A stretch of 8,450 nucleotides of DNA from an uncultured bacterium (lineage in GTDB: Bacteria; Patescibacteriota; Minisyncoccia; Phycocordibacterales; UBA9973): contig CALAYS010000206.1 of NCBI GenBank assembly GCA_937895515.1, forward strand, positions 1 to 8,450, read 5' to 3'. The notes under the pieces were generated by a model. That model saw only the letters and a list, made by a program, of their open reading frames with translations. It did not search any database and had not been told where the DNA came from. A program made the translations under genes and the position numbers. Below, piece by piece: positions 5,659 to 8,450 of this stretch; the first letter of the stretch is position 1; each line of letters opens with the position of its first letter.

Positions 5659-7422
5659 ATGGGAATTCTTAAGTTTCACGGTCAGCTAATTAAACATTTG
5701 GGTATCGAATATCACAATGCTCCGACCGGTAGTGTTCCAACAAGAGTATCAGGTATGATGATCGATTTAAACGATCTTCTCCATTTTTTTGCTCAAATGG
5801 TTTTTCAATATGGAGATTTTGAAAACATTAAGCCCATACCAGCTTCCAAATCTAATGCTGATCTGGAAAAGGAAATGATCAAACGTCTTTTGGGACGTTT
5901 GGATTTTTATCTTGAAGAGATTTCTCCAGAAGATTATTTTATTGCAGCCGTTGATGGACCCGCTCCATTGGCTAAAATTCAACAACAACGTAAAAGGAGA
6001 TATGAGGGTGGCGGGAAAATGACAACGGATCGTTTCGATTCAGCGTATTTATCCCCAGGAACGGAATTAATGGAGAAAATTCATCTTGCTCTCGAAAGGT
6101 GGTTTCAGCAACGTTATAAAGAAAAACGTCTTCCACCATTCGCATGCTATTCATCTTTCCATCAACCAGGAGAAGGAGAACATAAGATGATAGAAATTTT
6201 ACTTAGAAACGAGAGGAAAATTGCTGAAGTTTCAGGCGCACGTGAAGCTGGACTTCACCTTATAGCGGGGCAAGACTCCGATTTATTAATGCTCGGAAGC
6301 ATGATGCCGCAACGCTATGTAATTCATTATAGAGAAGACCGTAAAGAAGAAGCCAAGACAGGCGAACCCACTGCAACACTACTTTTGGTAGATCTCTTCA
6401 GGTCTTATGTATATAAAAGTTTTTTGAGAGATCGTTGTATTTTGGATTACGTTTTGGCATATTTTGTATTTGGAAATGACTTTATTCCTAAAAATCCAGC
6501 ATTAACAGATGCTGTTGTCACAATGAATGATTTGTCAAAAGCTTATATCCAAAATGGAAAAAGACTAGTAGATAACAAAACAGGTAAAATAAATCGATCA
6601 AGTTTTATTAGCTTTTTGCAATATCTTGCTCCAGTAGAAATAGACAATTTAAAAGTAAGAGCAACAGAATATGATCCTAAAAAGGATGGACCGTTTCCAC
6701 TGTTGGTCAAAAATATTCCCCCAACAAAGAAATCTGGTGAGGGAAGACAAAAGGTATTGGATGTAGATGGATTTAAAAAGGATTGGTATAAACGTTGTTT
6801 TGATTGTTATCAACTTCTGAATGAACATAATCCTAATCAGCCGAAGTATATTTCTGTAGAAGAGATGAAACAAGATATGATGGAAAATTATTTTGAAATG
6901 CTTCAGTGGAATCTGGATTATTATATGAGGAATAAGAACATTTCTTGGAACTTTCAATACAGATTTTTCTTTCCACCTTTTTTGTCAGACCTTGCTCTTC
7001 TTCCCAGTGAAGGTGAAATTCCCAGACGTCACGACGAAACTAGAAAAGACGTTTCTATCTTGCGACAACTGTTAATGATCATTCATCCTAAAAGGATAGA
7101 AGATTTTGTTCCAAAACAGTATGCTCTTCTACTGGACGAAAAGCCGTTAAAAAATTTTTCCCCAGCACAACCAATGTTTTTTGAGGATGGGCATCCCGCC
7201 CGCAGCCGCCATCAATATGTTTCACTTCTTCCATTAGTTGATAATGAATCATACGATAAAGAAATTTTTAAACTATATCATTCGGAACCTCCAGCCCGTT
7301 TGAGAGTAAAGGATATCTTACCAGTGATATATGTTTCTTCAGTCGAAGGGAAAAAAAATGAAGAAATGCCAAAAATTATATCGACTGCAAAATACGAATG
7401 GACAGATGAAATTGTTAATTGA
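5659..7422 (+). CDS. XRN-family 5'-3' exoribonuclease
   Basis: The 587-aa protein matches the catalytic core of XRN1/XRN2, which digest 5'-monophosphate (decapped) RNA processively. Visible motifs: MIDLND (34-39, metal-binding Asp36), AVDGPAPLAKIQQQRKRRY (97-115), PGEGEH (170-175, Glu172/Glu174), GQDSD (204-208, Asp206/Asp208) and FGNDFIP (271-277). Further on, YYMRNKNISWNFQYRFFFPPFLSDL (about 421-445) corresponds to the conserved Trp/Tyr-Pro region of the middle domain. All expected acidic active-site residues are present. Cellular XRN1 is over 1200 aa, so this is a core-only version, as in other large DNA viruses. Likely roles are turnover of decapped host or viral mRNA, working with a viral decapping enzyme not seen in this window. 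The start keeps the usual MGI.KF opening of the family. Confidence 0.95.
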   Translation: MGILKFHGQLIKHLGIEYHNAPTGSVPTRVSGMMIDLNDLLHFFAQMVFQYGDFENIKPIPASKSNADLEKEMIKRLLGRLDFYLEEISPEDYFIAAVDGPAPLAKIQQQRKRRYEGGGKMTTDRFDSAYLSPGTELMEKIHLALERWFQQRYKEKRLPPFACYSSFHQPGEGEHKMIEILLRNERKIAEVSGAREAGLHLIAGQDSDLLMLGSMMPQRYVIHYREDRKEEAKTGEPTATLLLVDLFRSYVYKSFLRDRCILDYVLAYFVFGNDFIPKNPALTDAVVTMNDLSKAYIQNGKRLVDNKTGKINRSSFISFLQYLAPVEIDNLKVRATEYDPKKDGPFPLLVKNIPPTKKSGEGRQKVLDVDGFKKDWYKRCFDCYQLLNEHNPNQPKYISVEEMKQDMMENYFEMLQWNLDYYMRNKNISWNFQYRFFFPPFLSDLALLPSEGEIPRRHDETRKDVSILRQLLMIIHPKRIEDFVPKQYALLLDEKPLKNFSPAQPMFFEDGHPARSRHQYVSLLPLVDNESYDKEIFKLYHSEPPARLRVKDILPVIYVSSVEGKKNEEMPKIISTAKYEWTDEIVN

Positions 7423-7449
7423 TGGTATTGTTTGAACTATATTCTTTGC

Positions 7450-7464
7450 CGAAAAATTTTTTCG
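7450..7464. terminator. AT-rich palindrome after the exoribonuclease gene
   Basis: CGAAAAA (7450-7456), T, TTTTTCG (7458-7464) pair over 7 bp, with an extra G-C pair beyond one mismatch (7448/7466). It starts 27 nt past the exoribonuclease stop, in the convergent spacer before the minus-strand gene ending at 7529. The surrounding 7436-7490 also resembles the middle of the ~145-bp repeats (GTCGAAAAATTTTT core followed by TTTAAATA), so it may be a third, partial repeat copy. Confidence 0.42.
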
Positions 7465-7528
7465 ACAGTTTTTATTAAATAAATTACTTCGATCAACTGT
7501 TTTGTTAACATTTAAGCTACTGAAACGA

Positions 7529-7780
7529 TTAGTCTTTTGTCACGGGAGTAAAAATAATTTTTTTTGCATTGTAGTCAAAGAAAAAACAAACAGCTTTTCT
7601 AACATTTAAAAATGGACTCTCCGCAACAAAATTGTGAAGTGTTGTTGCTCCATTTAGTGGATGAAAAAAATTATTATTTGGGGCATGCCAAGAATAATTC
7701 AATAAAAAGATTTGATTTTTTAACCAATCCCTAAAAAAATGTCTAAATGTAAAACCATCATAAATAAAAGTCCTCCCCAT
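7529..7780 (-). CDS. hypothetical 83-aa protein
   Basis: I do not recognise this protein. It is aromatic-rich (many Phe, Tyr, Trp, His), beginning MGRTFIYDGFTFRHFFRDWL, with a central polar part (NNNFFHPLNGATTLHNFV) and a mixed C-terminus ending FTPVTKD. It has no clear membrane helix despite the aromatic bias. The only in-frame ATG is at 7780, directly preceded by a minimal ATG-TAA. Its first 42 nt overlap, on the other strand, the start of the Cys-rich gene at 7739. One of the two may be spurious, or the pair is truly overlapping and divergent. Confidence 0.5.
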   Translation of the reverse strand: MGRTFIYDGFTFRHFFRDWLKNQIFLLNYSWHAPNNNFFHPLNGATTLHNFVAESPFLNVRKAVCFFFDYNAKKIIFTPVTKD

Positions 7781-7897
7781 TTACATTGTGGTGAACAAAC
7801 AAAAGGAGGAAAATTTTGCGATTTTTATAAATGTTTGTCGCGAACTTGTCTTAATCGGAGGGATTGGAATAGTGATTTTTGTTTTGATTACAAATAG
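7739..7897 (+). CDS. 52-aa Cys-rich protein, possible zinc binder
   Basis: The frame from ATG 7739 begins MSKCKTIINKSPPHLHCGEQ and ends FCFDYK followed by TAG. Cys at 4, 17, 27, 32, 37 and 48 plus His at 14 and 16 give a pattern C-x9-C-x4-C-x4-C-x10-C. This is far from chance composition and suits a small zinc-stabilised domain. The TKGGKFC..YKC segment resembles short viral Cys-rich proteins in which a Gly precedes FC..H/Y.C, but I cannot name a family. A perfect 16-bp palindrome begins 13 nt after the stop, matching the 3' mark of other genes. It overlaps the 5' end of the minus-strand 83-aa gene by 42 nt. Confidence 0.55.
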   Translation: MSKCKTIINKSPPHLHCGEQTKGGKFCDFYKCLSRTCLNRRDWNSDFCFDYK

Positions 7898-7901
7898 GTC
7901 C

Positions 7902-8046
7902 GACAAGGTTTTTTAAATATTTAAAATCCTATTTTTGAAGTAAACGTTTTATCAAAAATAACCAATTTAGGATATATTTTTATTTTTGGTCGAAAAATTT
8001 TTCCAACTATTTCTTTTAAATATATGCCTCTTGAATAATAGGTCTT
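7902..8046 (+). repeat. diverged ~145-bp direct repeat, copy 2
   Basis: This is the partner of 4315-4460, with the same ordered blocks from GACAAGGTTTT to TGAATAAT. Both copies lie just after or before small accessory genes. The copies have clearly diverged, including several short gaps, so the duplication is old. A frame shared with copy 1 reads SKITNLGYIFIFGRKIF here before a stop. Confidence 0.55.
7911..7926 (+). terminator. perfect 16-bp palindrome after the Cys-rich gene
   Basis: TTTTAAATATTTAAAA is fully self-complementary, and starts 13 nt past the TAG of the Cys-rich gene. It lies within repeat copy 2; the matching part of copy 1 is not palindromic. Pure A/T makes chance more likely, so the 3'-end role is tentative. 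Confidence 0.38.
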
Positions 8047-8103
8047 TACACGAATTGAGTTTGCCGCCTTTCGAAAAGTTAAGAAAACAACTCGAATCTT
8101 GCA

Positions 8104-8205
8104 ATGGAAGTAATTTCAATCGGTGGAATGATCTACTACAGGCAGAGCGACGGTAGCTACCGTAATGATTACGGAAACACTTACGCCGAGCAGAGTGGCA
8201 ATTAG
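8104..8205 (+). CDS. possible 33-aa micro-protein in a GC-richer island
   Basis: The frame from ATG 8104 encodes MEVISIGGMIYYRQSDGSYR plus a short Asn/Tyr/Gly-rich end, and stops at TAG 8203-8205. The last 23 residues are Tyr/Ser/Asn/Asp/Gly-rich and probably disordered. Base composition is noticeably richer in G and C than the surrounding spacer, and a perfect 8-bp hairpin starts 7 nt past the stop, as after other genes. The short length makes chance a serious alternative. The palindromes inside it suggest the DNA or RNA may matter rather than the peptide. Confidence 0.3.
   Translation: MEVISIGGMIYYRQSDGSYRNDYGNTYAEQSGN
8150..8174. repeat. two overlapping perfect palindromes
   Basis: ACGGTAGCTACCGT (8150-8163) is a perfect 14-bp palindrome. 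CCGTAATGATTACGG (8160-8174) is a perfect 7-bp stem around one base. They share CCGT, so in RNA the two hairpins are mutually exclusive. As DNA they would suit a dimeric protein-binding site. Function unknown. Confidence 0.65.
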
Positions 8206-8211
8206 GGCCAT

Positions 8212-8232
8212 ACACATTGGGACGCAATGTGT
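8212..8232 (+). terminator. 8-bp hairpin after the 33-aa frame
   Basis: ACACATTG (8212-8219), loop GGACG, CAATGTGT (8225-8232) pair perfectly, with mixed base composition. It lies 7 nt past the stop at 8205. Its position matches the other stop-proximal palindromes in this window. Confidence 0.45.
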
Positions 8233-8257
8233 CGCAATTAATCATACTACTAGATAA

Positions 8258-8450
8258 AAATATCATCCGGACTTTGAATATATCTCATCTTTGTTTTTTA
8301 ATATTTTCTCAAAAAGACGTTCTGACTGGTATTTAATCCGAAAAAATGAACTTAATGGTGATTCTCACTGTGTTTCCAACAGCAAACCATCGTACTTGAT
8401 AAGAAAGAATCAACAACTATTTATCACAGTCTATATAACTTCATCCATAT
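8258..8450 (+). other. open frame without ATG running to the window edge
   Basis: From the codon after the TAA at 8255-8257, one plus-strand frame is open for 64 codons to the edge, with a protein-like composition (for example SKRRSDWYLIRKNELNGDSH). It contains no ATG, so it is either a decayed gene fragment or chance. No other gene, promoter or RNA is visible in 8233-8450. Confidence 0.3.

Noticed and set aside
6649..6957. Minus-strand frame inside the exoribonuclease gene
   Set aside because: It is Ile/Phe/His-rich low-quality translation opposite a confident gene.
6674..7097. Two similar small palindromes (ATCCT-A-run-AGGAT) inside the exoribonuclease gene
   Set aside because: They come from Pro-Lys-Lys/Arg codons in coding sequence and have no positional logic.
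7967..8266. Minus-strand 99-aa frame through the palindromic island
   Set aside because: It is Ser/Arg/Cys/Lys-rich without any recognisable pattern, and runs across repeat copy 2; judged to be chance openness.
1..8450. tRNA, rRNA, CRISPR array, intein or transposase gene
   Set aside because: No cloverleaf, regular spacer array, intein motif in the polymerase, or transposase motif was found on either strand.

Overview
The window is AT-rich, gene-dense DNA that most resembles a large nucleocytoplasmic DNA virus (Nucleocytoviricota, 'giant virus') of a protist or amoeba. The support is a complete eukaryotic/viral-type family B DNA polymerase, a short XRN-family 5'-3' exoribonuclease, a relic of an FNIP-type repeat protein, many very short unrecognised genes on both strands, and spacers of only a few bases. 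No bacterial signals (Shine-Dalgarno sites, sigma promoters, tRNA, rRNA) were seen. The exact family cannot be fixed by eye. The polymerase recalls the marseillevirus/pithovirus/iridovirus side of the phylum, but this is only an impression.

Layout, left to right. 1-155: end region of the polymerase gene, with a possible downstream minus-strand gene cut by the window edge. 156-3209 (-): replicative DNA polymerase. 3324-3593 (+): 89-aa unknown, divergent from the polymerase. 3757-4113 (-): 118-aa unknown, convergent with it. 4114-4901: a gene-poor block with one copy of a diverged ~145-bp repeat followed by a broken FNIP-repeat gene. 4902-5126 (+): small glycine-rich protein with an N-myristoylation signature. 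5142-5456 (-) and 5462-5650 (+): two single-pass membrane proteins whose start codons are five bases apart. 5659-7422 (+): XRN-type exoribonuclease. 7529-7780 (-) and 7739-7897 (+): two small genes overlapping head to head; the second is a 52-aa Cys-rich candidate. 7902-8450: second copy of the ~145-bp repeat, a GC-richer palindromic island, and open but start-less frames.

The strongest pattern not explained by coding is that most genes end at, or within about 25 nt of, a perfect or near-perfect palindrome (3593-3613, 3712-3735, 5117-5139, 7450-7464, 7911-7926, 8212-8232). This resembles the hairpin-directed mRNA 3'-end formation known from Mimivirus and helps decide which small genes are real.

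Functionally, the polymerase copies the genome. The exoribonuclease probably degrades decapped RNA during infection. The small membrane and lipid-anchored proteins could be envelope or internal-membrane virion parts, which is inference only. No complete new multi-gene system was identified.
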